From positions 22,277,400 to 22,341,399 of the forward strand of contig NC_083654.1 of the NCBI RefSeq assembly GCF_963576545.1: a stretch of 64,000 nt of DNA. The letters are read 5' to 3'. Under the pieces are notes generated by a model. That model saw nothing but the letters and a program-made list of their open reading frames with translations. It had not been told where the DNA came from and did no database searches. Below, piece by piece: positions 12,231-26,500 of the stretch (within the stretch, counting starts at the first letter, position 1; each line of letters opens with the position of its first letter). Both the position numbers and the translations under genes were made by a program. The DNA is from Limanda limanda (lineage: Eukaryota; Chordata; Actinopteri; Pleuronectiformes; Pleuronectidae).

Positions 12231-12876
12231 GGAGAGAGAGAGAGAGACAGAAGAGGCGAGTATAGCAGTTGAGGACAAAATTACACACAGACAACACATT
12301 ACTAATGGATGTGTGTGTTTAGGATTGTGCCCCTAGACATACATATCAAATCAACAGGTGAGTGTGTGTCTGTGTGTGTGTCTAGGGGTGTGTGTGTGTG
12401 TCTGTGTGTGTGTGATACATACTAGGTGGGTACAGGAAAGCGTGTGTCAGATTCCCAGCTGCTTCATACTGGTCACATCTCGGGCTGTGGGACACAGGAA
12501 GTCTGACGTCGGCCCTCAGGCAGCTCGGTGTCACCGGAGGCAGCGGATCTGAGTTCATCTGGATCATCGTTTGTTTTTAGATCAGAGATCATCATCACAG
12601 CTTCAGACACTTTCACTTCAGTTATGTGTCACAGCACTAACCCCGAGTCTACAGGGAATCCACTCAGAAGAGTTTTGTCCATTTCAGTTTCAATTTGGTG
12701 ACTTTTTCCACCCAGATATTTGAATGTGTTTAATGTGCATTTAAACCATGGCCGATTCTTCAGTGATGCTACGGAAAGAATTCAAACTTCAATCTCCACA
12801 AAAACTTTATGGATCATAAAGTGATCTAGTGGCGCTGCAGTAAAACACAACGTTAGAGATGTTATTATGAAAAGTG

Positions 12877-12924
<48 letters not shown>

Positions 12925-15900
12925 AGAGGCGAGTATAGCAGTTGAGGACAAAATTACACACAGACAACACATTACTAATGGAGAAGAGGCGAGTATAGCA
13001 GTGCATTTAAACCATGGCAGATTCTTCAGTGATGCTACGGAAAGAATTCAAACTTCAATCTCCACAAACCAGTCATTTGAAATGATTCGGACTTAGACAC
13101 CAGGACTCTGACTGGCTTCAGTTTCGAACCCTTGAACGTTTCTTGTATTAAAGTCGAACCCTGTTGAGGAGTGGCTCACCGGCTTGTGGACGGTGAAGGA
13201 GCTCCACAGAGGCATCAGGGCGTCGGAGCTGTAGCCGCTGATGAATCCTTCCTGGTAGAGGAGACAGTAGCTCTGGTCCGGCTGCAGCATCCGAGGACGA
13301 CCGAACAACAGGTGCTCCGTCTCTGCACTCAGCTCTGGACGCAGCACAGCGACAGGAACAATGTGAAATAATCACAATCAAAAAACACAAAGAGACAGAG
13401 AATCTTTCTTCCCCTCCTCACCTTGTTGTGCCGTCAGATTCAGACGACTGTTGGTGGCGTTTGTGATCTGAAGAGACACAACAGAGCAACACAGATGAAG
13501 TGGTTTTGTGTTTTAACGTTGGAGAGAATCACAGGGACATGTGATCAGTGTCCTCTCGAGACCTTCAGAGTCAGATCACCCACCAGAGCAGGACAGGAGC
13601 ACCCCAGCTGGTCGGCCGGCTCCAGGCCGAGCAGCGGACACCGGGCCGGCCCGCTCTGCTCTGCAGGGGGCGCTGGTGAGAAGTAGGGCTTCCTCAGGAG
13701 GTGGTTCATGCTGCCGTGGGTCCCGTTGTTGTCGGTGGGTTGAATCTGCAGAACGTCTGCAGAGGACAATGATGTTTAGGTTGGTTGAGCAGTCACAACA
13801 GATGGATGACGAGTTGCATGAAAACATGATTCAGTCACGATTTGACTCAGAGAATCAACCCACTCGTCCTCAGCTGTTTACATCACAGCTGCACAGATCC
13901 CAGTTTGGTCCTGAGACACAAACTGATGCTGCACAGCCGACAAGCTCTGCAGCATTCATCCATCACATTGTGATAGACAGTGTTTGTTTAGGTTTCCCAC
14001 ATCTGGTTTCATTTGACTGGTTTTGGACTCGTGACGCTTATTGTTCTAGTATCTGAGAGTGTGGTCAGTGCACCAGCAACATGGTTCAGAAGGTTTTACA
14101 TTCTCATGATAGTTATTCCTTGTCTCTGTCTCCAGGACAGTTCTTCTGATCAGCTTCACACTTGTCATGTGTGTTGTTCCGAGTCCAGTGAAGATCAGTG
14201 TTGACTCCAGTGCGATTTGGACACGTTCCATATGAATGAACTTTGAATAAACAGCTGAGCAGAGCTCTTCCACAGCAGGTGGCTGTGCTCACTCCTTCAC
14301 GCTCGTCTGCAGGAACATGTTTGGAAACTTCACACAAACATTGCAAATATGTCTTTTCTATTTTTAACAAGCTGGTGCAGTAAGATGGCTTCATTCAAAC
14401 TCTTGGCACCGCTTCACACCCGACGTATGATCCAACTTCTGAATGTGTTCGGGCTCGTGTGCACTCCTGAAAACCTGCATTGTTTTATGGTGACTTTGTT
14501 GTTTTAATCTCACACAGATTGTTGTCTTCCAAGTGTTTTTTACAGTGTTACGCTGTTTTTATATCTGTCTGTAAAACCCTTTTTGTGTTTTGATTGAAAG
14601 GTCTCGTGGAGGTTGGAACTCGACTCACCACACATGAGGTTGTACAGCTCGATGTTGGAGAAAGGTTCGATTTCTGTTTGGTTCTTAAACTTTGGTCCAT
14701 AACTGACAAACATGGCCTGCAAGAAAAAGAAGAAGCTGCAGTAGCCATGGTGACCAATAACAGGTTTTAAACTTATAGTTCAGGCAAAGTAGCCCATTTT
14801 GGAGCCAAAAATAGAAGTAATTGTAAAAGAATTTTTTTCATCATAGATCATTTCTATGAGGTGTCCAGAACAACATACTAAAAGTCCTAAGAAATCCTAG
14901 TTGAGGAAATATGTTTAATTCTCATCAATGTGTGCCAATAAGGCCCGGAAACAATACACCCCAAAGGTGTTATTTTTTTCTTTACTCCTATCAAAATGAA
15001 ACTTTACACAATGAAAGTTACCATGAAACATAACATTTTTTGTATTACAAGTTTCTTCGAAAATGAATTTTAATATGCAAGTGAGCTATACACTAATCGA
15101 ATATGCCCCAAATACACCCAAATAGGCTTAATTTTTTCCTTTACTCCTACAACAATAAACTTTACATGGTAAAAGTATACATGAAAAGTAACTTTTTTCT
15201 ATTACAAGTTTCTTTTGAAATGAATTTGAATATGTACATGAGCTCCACACGTATTGAATATGTCCTAATTTGCATAGGCAGAAACACCATTCATATGTAT
15301 GACAAAAACATCGGCCCAATCTTCATCTCTTTGTGCTGCAGTCTTTCTTGCAACTACAGCGGACTACATCTAGTATTTCTGGTGGTGCCGCAGGCTGATC
15401 GGTCATTATCGGCATAAATCTCCCATCCAAAACATGCCCCCCCCCAGTCTTTTGGGTCCATACCTTCACTTCCCCTTTTCCACTCCATCATTTACTAAAA
15501 GACCCGAAGAGTATGGAACTTTGCAGCTGTTGACGTTGGAGGGAGAGTTTGAGGTTCCACTGGAGATGAGTTCTGAGTTACTGTATCACAGAATCTCTGG
15601 TATCTCAGCATATCCAGTGATTCATCTTTTTTTCGCCCCCACACAGTGATACTAGAGCTTTTTCACCTGCTGCAATGATGATGCCTTTTCCCACATTTTC
15701 CAGTGACTGGCTGAAAAGGAAGCTAGTGTCATTGTTTATTCTTTGGTGGTGGGGGGGGCTCGTGTGCCTCCGTGACCCTGAAGACTATACCGGTGGGTGT
15801 TATACCCCTGGCAGGTACTACCAAACCAGACAGTTTTCAGGTTAGAGGCCAGTCTAAAAGCAGCTTTGCCATCAGCCATTGGCAGTAGGATGATTGGATG

Positions 15901-18900
15901 AAGATTGGGCCGATGTATTTGTAATACATATGAATGGTGTTTCTGCCTATATGCAAATTAGGACATATTCAATAAGTGTGGAGCTCATGTGCATATTCAA
16001 ATTCATTTCAAAAGAAACTTGTAATACAAAAAATGTTACGTTTCAGGGTTACTTTCATTGTGTAAAGTTTCATTTTGATTGGTATTGTAATAGTCTTTTT
16101 GGGGTGTATTGTTGCCTTATTGGCACATGCATCTCGGATTGATGAGAATTAAACATATTTCCTCAACTAGGATTTCTTAGGACTTTTAGTATGTTGTTCT
16201 GGACACCTCATAGAAATAATCTATGCTGAAAAAAATTATTTTACAATTAGTCGGTCGTAAAACGCTACTTTGCCTGGACTATTATGGGAGAACCGGTAAA
16301 AATCCACATGAACAAGGTGTAGTTTAGTAGAACAGAGATGTATTTTAAGGTTTAATGAGGACTTTGCTTCTGACGAGTTGCAGAGAAGAGAACAGTGCTC
16401 ACATGCATGCTCTCCACATCGTTGTCGTAGCCGTGGGCTCCACCGGAGCAGAAGGTCAGGGATCCAGGATATCTGAGGAGACACAGAAGCTTCAGACAAA
16501 CACTCACAGTCTGACAAACCCTGAAGGAGTGAGTGTTTAGAGATGAAGGGAAACTGAGGTGAAGCTAAATACTCCATCTAAGGAGATGGTGGAGCTGCAG
16601 GATGTGAGTAAGAACAGGCTTTGCACCCGTCATGCCGCGGTGGTCATTGTGGTGATGATCTACACTCAACTGGGGGGGCTAATGTATAAGTTGGCCTTTC
16701 ATGGGCGCCATCTAATCTACAACATCTTGTAACTCTTTGCATAGCAATGACTTTTGCTCATAATCACTGAAAGTCTGAATCCTGTCAGATATCTGTACGC
16801 CATATGCACGTGACCAGTAGGGGGCAGGCTTTGAAGACGAGCTCATCGACCACATGCATAGAACAGTCCTACCGCTCAAACAGCCATTTTGCTTCCACCA
16901 GGACGTTGACGTCTTCGATGCGCCGGCTGTTGGCGAAGTGGAGACGCTTCGGGAGATTGGCCTTCAGGTACGGTTTGATCCGTTGCCCTGGTTTCTTACA
17001 CTGAAATCACAGAACAATAAACACGTTTGATAACTGGACTTCAATCGGACACATGTTGTTCGTTTCTTACACTATAAAAAATGCTTTTTATTTTTAAATA
17101 GTGTAATGAAAACTAACACCTGGGTTGAAACCCCTTGATCCAGATGTGGTTGATCATTTTACAAGTGGTTGACGGTGGAACACTTACTGTCATGTTTGCC
17201 ACGAGTCCGGCTGAGTCGACTGTTGAAAGGAAAAGAGAGTGAGGTCAGAGTCTCGCTCACAGCGTGAGAACTTCCCACAACACCACATCTCAAGGTGGTT
17301 TCGGTGACCTCACCACGTGGTCACAGATCTAAATGGATCCAGCTTTGTCTACACGTGCACCCACGTCACACGCAGGTTCGTTTACAGGTTCTAAGGTCAG
17401 ATTCCAACTTTGTTATTGAGGTAATTGAGGCAAATGTCAGGTTTCTGTGAATCCGAGTGGTTTTCCTCTCCAGTGAAACAAAGAGAAGATCTCTCACAAA
17501 GACAAACACTCATTTCCTAATCTTCCGAAGTGGCTCATTCCACAAACCGCTGAGAGATCCTGAGGTGGGGGGGGGCTCTGTGCCGCCCAGAGGCTTCGCT
17601 GGAATGACTTCTTAAGAACTGAATGGAGCATTTATATTTTCATAACAGTAAGATAATCTGTGGATAAGTTGTGTTTTGTTGTGTTGCCACAGACTGTGAC
17701 ATGGAAACCGAGGTTGTGATGAAGGATCTTTCTGCAGCTCCACTCGGGTCAGACTGTTCATCTGAGTTCTGAGGGGAACATTCACTCACTGACTGCGTCT
17801 TTGTTTCTGGCTCGGATGCGTCCGAACGGCCCCTCGTTGACCCAGTAGCCTGTGATGTCGCCCACCAGCTCCTGCAGCGCCTCCTTCCTGTCGCAGCTCG
17901 TCTCCTCCATCCCTGCAACAGCAAGCTCATCTCTAGTGGGGAAGTTATCTTGTAAAAAAATCTCATTCATCAGCTGGGACTCACAGGATTCCCCTCTAGG
18001 GAGTGTTGGGATTTCCAACTTTTAACTATAGGTTGTGTCTGACTGAACTTTTAACAATAAAGGTAGGAGCAGTTTGAGTCAGGAATATTACCATATACAA
18101 ATCATTATTTTAATCCTTTCTCTTAAATCTATTTAATATTTGGAATTTGCTAGCAATATATGTGAGTCACAAGGATGGTCAGTCTCACAGCTGTCCTGAT
18201 AGGAGAGAGACGAGAGAGTTGTTATAGTTAAGTTGGTGCAGCCAAGACGGCTGGAGCAAGACACTTTCTACTCAAGGCTAAATTACGAGACAACATCAGA
18301 CTGGCTGGATAGAGTTGCCTAGCAACCGGTAGAATAGCGTAGGAACATGACGGAGAGCTGCTGCTATGTCACTTCCTGGATTCGGTGACAAGAGGCGTGG
18401 GACTGCGGCTGGACCAATAAGGGAGATCCAAAGTGATTTGCGGTGACTCCCCTCCAAATATTTCATAACCAATCACATTAAATCTACTGTTATAACTATA
18501 CCAAACCCCTGCTGTTCGGGGCCATTTTCAACTTCCTACTGCTAACTTAATTAGCATAGGCTGTGATAATTGTCCATAGCTATGTTTGTTCAACTTTTCA
18601 TTGTTTCTTAATAAACACTTTAATTAGACCAGACTCTTCTCATATATTAAGGATAAAAGAAAACGCTTGACAGGAGCCTGTGCATTTAACAAAGTACGAT
18701 CAACTGAAATGACTTTATATCACTACCTGATTCTTTATTAATATTATTGGTTCTGTGATGTTTGGATGAATGAAATCATTTCGTTCATGTCTTCTCAAGC
18801 AGTTATAGTTTTGAACGGATGCAGGTAGAAGAGAGGGGGAGTTACCGTGGTCGGCCACGATGACGATGTTGACGCAGCGGTGCAGGCCGACCTGCTTGAG

Positions 18901-20445
18901 GCCGTTCATCAGCTGACCTATGACCTTGTCCACGCCACGCAGCGCGTCGATCAGCTGGAGGCCGAAGGGAAGAAAACACAAACCAGTTAGTGACACACGA
19001 GTTCTTTCAATCCCACACAGTTTCCTCAAAGGACACAAAGGGGGGGGGGGGTTTCAACATGAAACCACGGCAGAGATTTCACAACCAGACATGAAGACCA
19101 ATATAACCTGTGACTGGTCCTGACCTGAAGCTGAAGATGCAGCTCAAAAATAGACTTCATCAGAACCCTATGCACAACATTCCTTGGAAATCTGTGTGTG
19201 GCCGCTGGTGTCTGCTGGGTGGGTCACACCCCCACCCACCCCCACCCCTGTGTCAACATGGTGAGGCGTCCTTGAGCAAGACGCTGAGCAGTAAACGCCT
19301 CCTGACGCTGAGGTCACTGCAGCTTTTCAAATAAAAACACTGTTTTCCTTCTTGTTTCTACAGACGTGACATCATCTGCTCGTGACCTTTCTGACCTCGG
19401 CCTCACTAACAGCCTCCGGGTCCCCTAACCCTTAACCCTAACCCTAACCCTAACCCTAACCCGTTCTAACAGATCCGCTCCTGGCAGGTGAAGCTCAGGT
19501 TTTCAAGCTGCTGCAGCTGGAACCTGTTTTCAGTTCGCTGCAGGCGTCGGGGGGGAAATCATATCCACAACAAAGAGCCGGAGTTTACAGGTCGACAGGG
19601 AAAGACTTGTTCTTGAACTATTTTGGTTTGACTGATAATTAAATGCAATCATTCATTCATCACTTATTTATTCATGTTGTGTTCACTGTGAGGAAGGAAT
19701 TGCTCACTTGAATAAACTGTTTTAATAAACTGAACAAGGAATATATAAATAGTGGCATTATAAACGTATAAACTTTGCTTAAACTAACTTTGGTGTCGAT
19801 ACATGACTGAAGTTGGTAAAACACAAAATGTTAAGTTCAGATCCCAGTGTCAGTCAGTGGAGAACGGGGTTCCCAGTCGTTCTGCAGGGGCTCTTCTCTT
19901 TCACAATAAAGTCCTGAAGCTGGTTTGTTATTAACGGAGGTTTGTTATCACACAGCGTTTCCTTAGGATGTGAGGAATCCTTTGCAAATCAATTCTTGGT
20001 CGTTTATGTTTAAACTTTTGGAATTTTGTTTGAGCAAGACAAACTGAAATTGTAACCGTGAAATATAGATCATCTGAAGTCAAGAGAATGAGTCGGCACG
20101 ACTTCGATTTCCACAAACAAGCTTCAGGAAAGTTATCAGCTCAAATCACAGAAACATTTGATTCCTCTGCAGCATCACTTCCCCCTGAGGCTCCTCCCCC
20201 TTGCTTCTTTATCCTCCGACCCGTCAAATCAATTATTAAAGCGTCATATCACAGAGCAAAGACTTTATGACTATTAAAGAGAAACAGTTCACGAGGATAG
20301 TGAGAACGTGTTTTCACTATCGGGAATAAAACTAATCAGCTGTACGTCTCCAGATAAAACCAGATTCCAAATAACCATGAATAATAAAGATGACTCATCA
20401 GTTCTATGATATTTCCATTTAATCGTGAACCTGCACAGACGTTAT

Positions 20446-20501
<56 letters not shown>

Positions 20502-23500
20502 TAGTTCACCTCTGAACTGTGCGAGCTACTCATTCAGTCTCATTAAGTTTAGTAAAGACTCTGCTGATGTGAATCTAACGGTTTTATTTGGAAAGTCATT
20601 TGATATTAACGGACTTCAGACGTAATAACGATCTGTGATTTCGGGAAGCATGAAGCTAAGGGGTCAGCAGGTCGCTGTGAGAGGACCACTCACCCCCCCG
20701 CTCACAGGGCCGAAGCTGTGTCCAGATTTATCCGGCTCCTCCAGATACAGAGTGTAGAAATCCGGCCTGGAGGGGAAACGTGTATTTTTTACTCACCATC
20801 GGCATTAAACCATCAAATAAAGAGAATTAAATATGAATAATAAACACAGGATGTGAATGAGAGTGGATTGTGTGAGGAGTGAAGAAGAGGAACCCACCGC
20901 TCTTCGTCCGGCAGCTGCAGCCACTTCAGCACCGTGAACACTCGCTCTTCAAACGGCACTTTACTGGAAACAGGAAACATCAGGAGGTCAGTTTGACCCG
21001 TGGAAGACATGACGCCTCCTAGAAGTGAAGGGAAATCGCCCCCTGGTGGCCGGCAGCAGGTCACACACACCTCACCTCCACCATGTTAGCAAGCGGGACA
21101 CTGACCGTGGTTTCTGTCACTTCAGGTCGTTCTTATCTCTCTGACCTTCGCTCATGTTTCTGATCAGTTTGGTGTGAATTTGTTATTTGATGATCGACAG
21201 CTGACTCTGACTCGTGATTGGTCAGAAGGTTCGAATGAGGAGCTGGATCTCAGAGGAAGAGGTTCCAACAAAGGGCTGAGAACCAGCTGTTTGAGAACTC
21301 AGTGTTCCAGTGAGGTTCTCCAGTGAGAACACGATGTCATCGGCTGTTAACCACAGAGCCGAGAGATAAGGATCCAGCTCGACCACTTCACACAGAGATA
21401 ACATCTCTCCCTGACTCTGAACGGGTTTTACACAGCTTCTTATCAGCTCAGGTCCTGTTTACCAACTTTACTGCAACAAACGCCTTGATAGCACGATTAT
21501 CCAAGTCCATCATCAAACAAATATGCTTTATTGTCCTCATGGGGAAACTTCTACTGGGCCAAAGTGCCACAGCAGCTGCAGAACAAAACAGAAGACAAAG
21601 CTGCTATATATATATATATATATATATATATTTAGATATATACATTTTTATTTTCTATTTTAAATTTTTTATATTCTATTTTATTCTATTTTATACTATT
21701 TCTACTTTATATTTTTGGTTGTAATTATTGAGCATTGCTAGAAGAGAGCCTGTGACTCGAGCTTTTCATTGCCAGCGACTGCTTTATGTTATTGTTGTTG
21801 TGCATTTGATAATAAAAATGTTGAATCTTGAATCTTGAAAAAGGGACATGACGTGTTAAAAGTGAGTTTAATACTGCACCTGAAAACATTAGAAAGGATT
21901 TAACACATAAAAGATGAAAAACTATAACTGGCATTAAACCTACTGCCTGATGAAAGTGTTACTTCAACCACAACCGCTCTTTATTTATTTATAGTTTTAA
22001 TAAGACCTCAGAACTGGGACTCACCCGTCGTACGGCCTGTAGAGGTTCGGGAAGCTGCCGTTGATTTTAACCTCTGACCCCGGCCAGAAAAACGTCCCGG
22101 CCTTCAGACCCTGGTACTTCGCTGTGTGCCAAATCTACGACACGCAAACAGGACATACATGTGCGTGTTCAGTGAAACATGTTGTAGAATACCACAGGTC
22201 TGACGAAACCCAAGTTCAGCCATTAAACAGCAGGGGGTCATTTCTCTCTGGCTGATCCATTAAAATCTAACTTTTTAAGTAAATGCATTTACTTTTCTAT
22301 ATAGTTGCACAAAAGCACTCAGACAATATGACTACACACTGAGTTCGTCTGTGGTTTGTGCAGTTTCTGTGTTGCACCACATTAAATCCTCCGTCATTTG
22401 GCAGAAGCTTTTAGCAGGAGACTGAGGGTTGAACCACCGAGCTTCTGGTTGGAGGACGACCGCTTTACCCCTTCACCCACAGCCGCCCAATCCCATGCGT
22501 CATATTTTGTTAATTGGAATCCAAGTATGATTGTTTAGTGAGTTGACATGAGTTGGGTAATGTTGTGTAATTGCACTGACGTAAGCTGGTTTTGGGAGGT
22601 GTGTTCCCACAGGAAAGACTCACAGGCTGTCCCAGGTACCAGGCGGGGTTGTCTTTCTCTGCGTTGGACAGACTGAAGCTGGCATCGAACACCGGGTCGT
22701 ACATGCTGTTGTCGATCAGACCATTCGACTCCGGGTAGAGACCCTGAGAGCGGAGGAGAAACATGTCTGACGCTTGTTGATAGACAAAGGTTTCACTGTT
22801 AGGTAAAAATGTAAAAGAGTAGTTGCTGCTCTGTGATGATGTGTTGATGTGAAAACGCGTCTGACACATGGAAACTGTGAATGAAGCAGCTGCTACTCCC
22901 CTGCTCGGAGGGAGTGGACTTTATTAATGGTTTCGTGAAACCGCTCAGGGAGTTTCTGGAGAAACCCTGAGAGGTTTCAGATGGTTTCCATCCACATTTC
23001 CATCACAAGTAGTTCCAACGTCTCGGAGAAATCGAAGCCAAGAGCAAAGTGGGTGATCAACGGCTGGATAAATAAATATCTGAAAGAAAAGCTTCGACAG
23101 ATTGAATCTCAGAGTTTGAATATTTGTGTTTTGAAATATTTCTCGCTGTTTTCTCAGTTTGTTCTGCAGCTTCGAACTGAAAGTGGCTGCATGTAGATTT
23201 GAGTTTTGGGTTTTGAATGGACACTCTGTTGACCTACACCTGTGGTCTGTTGTTTCAGAGTTTCAAACATCTGCTCATTCGCCAGCTTGAAATTTGGCAA
23301 CGTCACCTGAAGAAGGTCAAGGTCAGGTTGGGGGTTCAATGCCGACCCCTGACATTGAAGCTACAGTTTACCATACATGTCTATACCTATGTGTTGTGTG
23401 TGTGGAGCAGGTTGAGGGTCTCTTACTGTGACGATGGTGTAGTGATTAGGGAAAGTCTTGCTGGGAAACGCTGGCTGCATGTACGGGGCGGAGGTTCCAC

Positions 23501-26500
23501 ACCGTCCTGAGGAGAACAACCACGACGTTTCAGTGCTGTCTCAGACGATAAAGACCAGATGATTCATTTAGATTCTGCCTGAACTGACAATGTTTCTGCT
23601 TCCACTCAAATGCACATGGACTTTATAAGTTTTTCATAAGTATCCCATGACTCAGAGGCTTCCTCAGAAGAGTTTGTGTAAAAGATCCTGAATCCCAGAG
23701 AATCTGAAAGGTCACTCGTAAAACCAGGCAAATATTAACTGTGATAATTTATCTGTTTGCAGAATGTGTCCTTGCATTCCTGTTCAGAGGAGAAAGACAC
23801 TCACTGAGTTTGTCCAGAACCGGGATGAGAGACCCCCACGTCTGCAGGTATTCGGCCCTGAGTCCGTCCACCGACACCAGGAGCAGCGGCTGCTGCTTGA
23901 AGCTGGAAGTCATCACAGAAACACACTGATGAGGGAGACATGCATCTGCTGATGATATTGATTGTGAGTTCTATCTCAAAGTATTGGAATTATATCAAAC
24001 ATCTTGCAAAATGCCACAAACACTTAAAAACGTCTGCAGCTCGATTTGGTTTCTCATTGATTAACTGAAAACTGCCTCAATAAACATCAGGTCTTTTCAA
24101 AAAAGCTGAGATTCTTAGAAGTTGATGTGAGATGGAAACAGAAAACAACGGAGACATCTTACTGTGCTGGACATGTCGGGGTCGAGAGGTCGTCACACCC
24201 GTCCTGCAGCCAGGTTCTGTCTCCTGCAGCAGAGCGACAACAACAACACACAACACTTACACTGAAGGTCAGGATCCAAGTGTGGAATTAACTTTCATCA
24301 AAAAACTAGAAAGTCTGAGTGCAAGTAACAAGGTGTTTGTGTGTGAGCGCTTTGAGGGTTGAGAGTTAGAGAATTCTGTAAATCGACTGAAGCGTGAACC
24401 TGGTTCTTCCCTGGGAATCGAACCGACGCACACTGTGTGGTTGCTCGCTTGCTCTCGCTCACCGTGGCAGACGTGTTTGTAGTTGCTGCAGCAGTCTCCT
24501 GCAGACAGGCAGTCGTCCGAGCAGTGACAGTTGCTCTGCTGCAGCCGGGTCTCTCCACATCGCAGCCGGGTGCAGTCCCACAGCTCGGCTGCAGGGTGAG
24601 GGTCAGGGATAGGGTCAGGGTTAAGGTTAAGGTTAAGGTCAGGGTTAGGGTTTAAGATTAAGATTAAGATACATTTATTTGTCCCAAACACATGCACAGA
24701 CATGCACAAGCACACTCATGCAAGGAGGGAAATGTAACCTCTGCTTTTAACCATCTGGTGCAGGACACACAGAGCAGTGAGCAGCCATGTACGGCGCCCG
24801 GGGAGCAGATGTTGGGGGAGTAAGGTGCCTTGCTCAGGGGCACTAGACAGGGTAGGGAGGATCCTCTTGGATTTTTGGACAGATCAATCCAGGTTCATCT
24901 TTTTGTTGTTTCTCTGTGGAGTCGAACCAGAGACGAACCAGAGACCTTTTCTGCCCATAGTCCAAGTTTCTGACACTAGTCCACCGCCAGGGTTAGGGTC
25001 AGGCTTAGGGTCAGGGTTAGGGTCAGGGTCAGGGTCAGGGTTAGGGTCAGGGTTAGGGTTAGGGTCAGGGTTAGGGTTAGGGTTAGGGTCAGGGTCAGGG
25101 TTAGGGTCAGGGTTAGGGTCAGGGTCAGGGTTAGGGTCAGGGTCAGGGTCAGGGTCAGGGTCAGGGTCAGGGTCAGGGTCAGGGTCAGGGTCAGGGTTAG
25201 GGTCAGGGTTAGTCATGCAGTTAGGGAACCACCATCTTCTCTTTGCTTTTTAACTGGCCTGTACTGGAGCCAAACACTATTGTACAGAAGAGCACGAAGC
25301 TCCATCTGTGATCACTTAGACTCAACCAGATGTTTGGCGGGATTCATGGAAAGTGCTTCTCCTCACATGTGGCTTTGCAGATGTCCTGGTAGTCATGGCA
25401 ACAGCTGCCGCTGGCGACGCAGTTCTCATCACACCTGCATCCTGGGACCTCGTCGTAGGGCTGGTAGCACCGAGCTCTGCAGGACGTGTGAGGGACGACT
25501 GGGACAGAGAACATGACTCAGCAAAGATCCACCAGCAGAGGAAAGAGACGGATTCACAGGGAAACATTTGTAGATGCATCTGTTTTAAAAACAAATTATT
25601 TTCTGACTGAAGCACAGAAACATTTTTATTTCTCTGAATACATATACTTTAATTAAAGTAAAAGGATCTGATAATTACTCAATCATACAGCTAACACTTT
25701 TATAACATATCTTATTTATTATATAAAATTAAATAAATTGCTCTTAAAATATTATTACTATTCCCTGTAAGGAGTAACTTAAACTTCACTCTTGATATTA
25801 ATAATTAAAACTAATACCAGTCTGAGTTTCACTGGTTTGATTTGATGCATTTTACTCATGGTGACGTTGCAGTGACTCAGCATTTTGTCCCTCATGTGTC
25901 ACCAGCACCGTTCTGCTGTGTCATCGGTTATGGTCACATCTCTTGTCGGGGGGGGTCGTGCTCATGTGTCACTTGAGACCTGAGGCATGGGTGTCATGTG
26001 ACATCACATGACACTCCAGGTGTGAATCACATGCAGAAGTGGAACACGAGGATTCCAGAGCAGGTTCTGTGACCTTCGACCTTCTTCTGCTTGACACGCT
26101 TTCAAGATGTTTGACCGACTGATTAAAACAATGTAATAATAGTTATGATAATAACTTTATTTGTATGAGATTAGTCTAACAAGGGCTTCAGACCAGCAGG
26201 ACGTTTGTAAACCAGTTCAGCCTGAAGGAAGAAAAACTGATTTCTCTCTCTGCTCCCGATATACAAAAAACTATGTATATAAATGTATATATATATATAC
26301 GTTTATACTTTAAATAGAAACCACAGCGAGGAGGAATCACGTTATTCATCTACTTCAGAATTGTAAAATATTGCATAAATAGCAAAAAATTGTGTGTAAA
26401 GATAAAAAATTCTAACAATGTGAATTCAATTTGAATTTATTTTGACATGTAGCTATATCGACTAAACTTAAAATGTTTTTATATTATATTCAAACATACG

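Larger units (their letters stand above)
10385..14716 (-). other. enpp3: enpp3 exons 17-25: end of catalytic domain and nuclease-like domain
   Basis: Exons: 14716-14629, 13756-13584 ([13 protein letters not shown]), 13467-13422, 13334-13180 (FGRPRMLQ), 12558-12423 (CLRADVRLP), 11639-11562, 11489-11357 ([10 protein letters not shown], an EF-hand-like calcium loop), 10932-10776 ([12 protein letters not shown]) and 10558-10385 ([15 protein letters not shown], then TGA at 10387-10385). Confidence 0.88.
16403..23902 (-). other. enpp3: enpp3 exons 6-16: phosphodiesterase domain
   Basis: Exons: 23902-23805 (SVDG metal Asp), 23506-23427 (catalytic Thr), 22743-22624 (GLYPESNG), 22134-22025 (carries the insertion loop [19 protein letters not shown]), 20963-20898, 20766-20694 (Asp/His pair), 18954-18846 (ADHG), 17912-17790, 17219-17188 (only 32 bp), 17000-16873 (LPKRLHFAN) and 16472-16403 (GAHG). 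All junctions keep phase. Confidence 0.88.

Noticed and set aside
24216..24223. Alternative acceptor for enpp3 exon 5 at 24217
   Set aside because: It gives the wrong phase with exon 4. The acceptor at 24225-24224 restores GDRTWLQ and fits family exon length (61 bp).
24900..24940. tRNA gene suggested by a B-box-like GGTTCGACTCC
   Set aside because: No A box or cloverleaf around it could be built; it belongs to a dispersed repeat.
24884..25253. Gly/Ser-rich or Asp/Pro-rich frames at the telomere-like array
   Set aside because: Translations of GGGTCA/GGGTTA hexamers, not genes.
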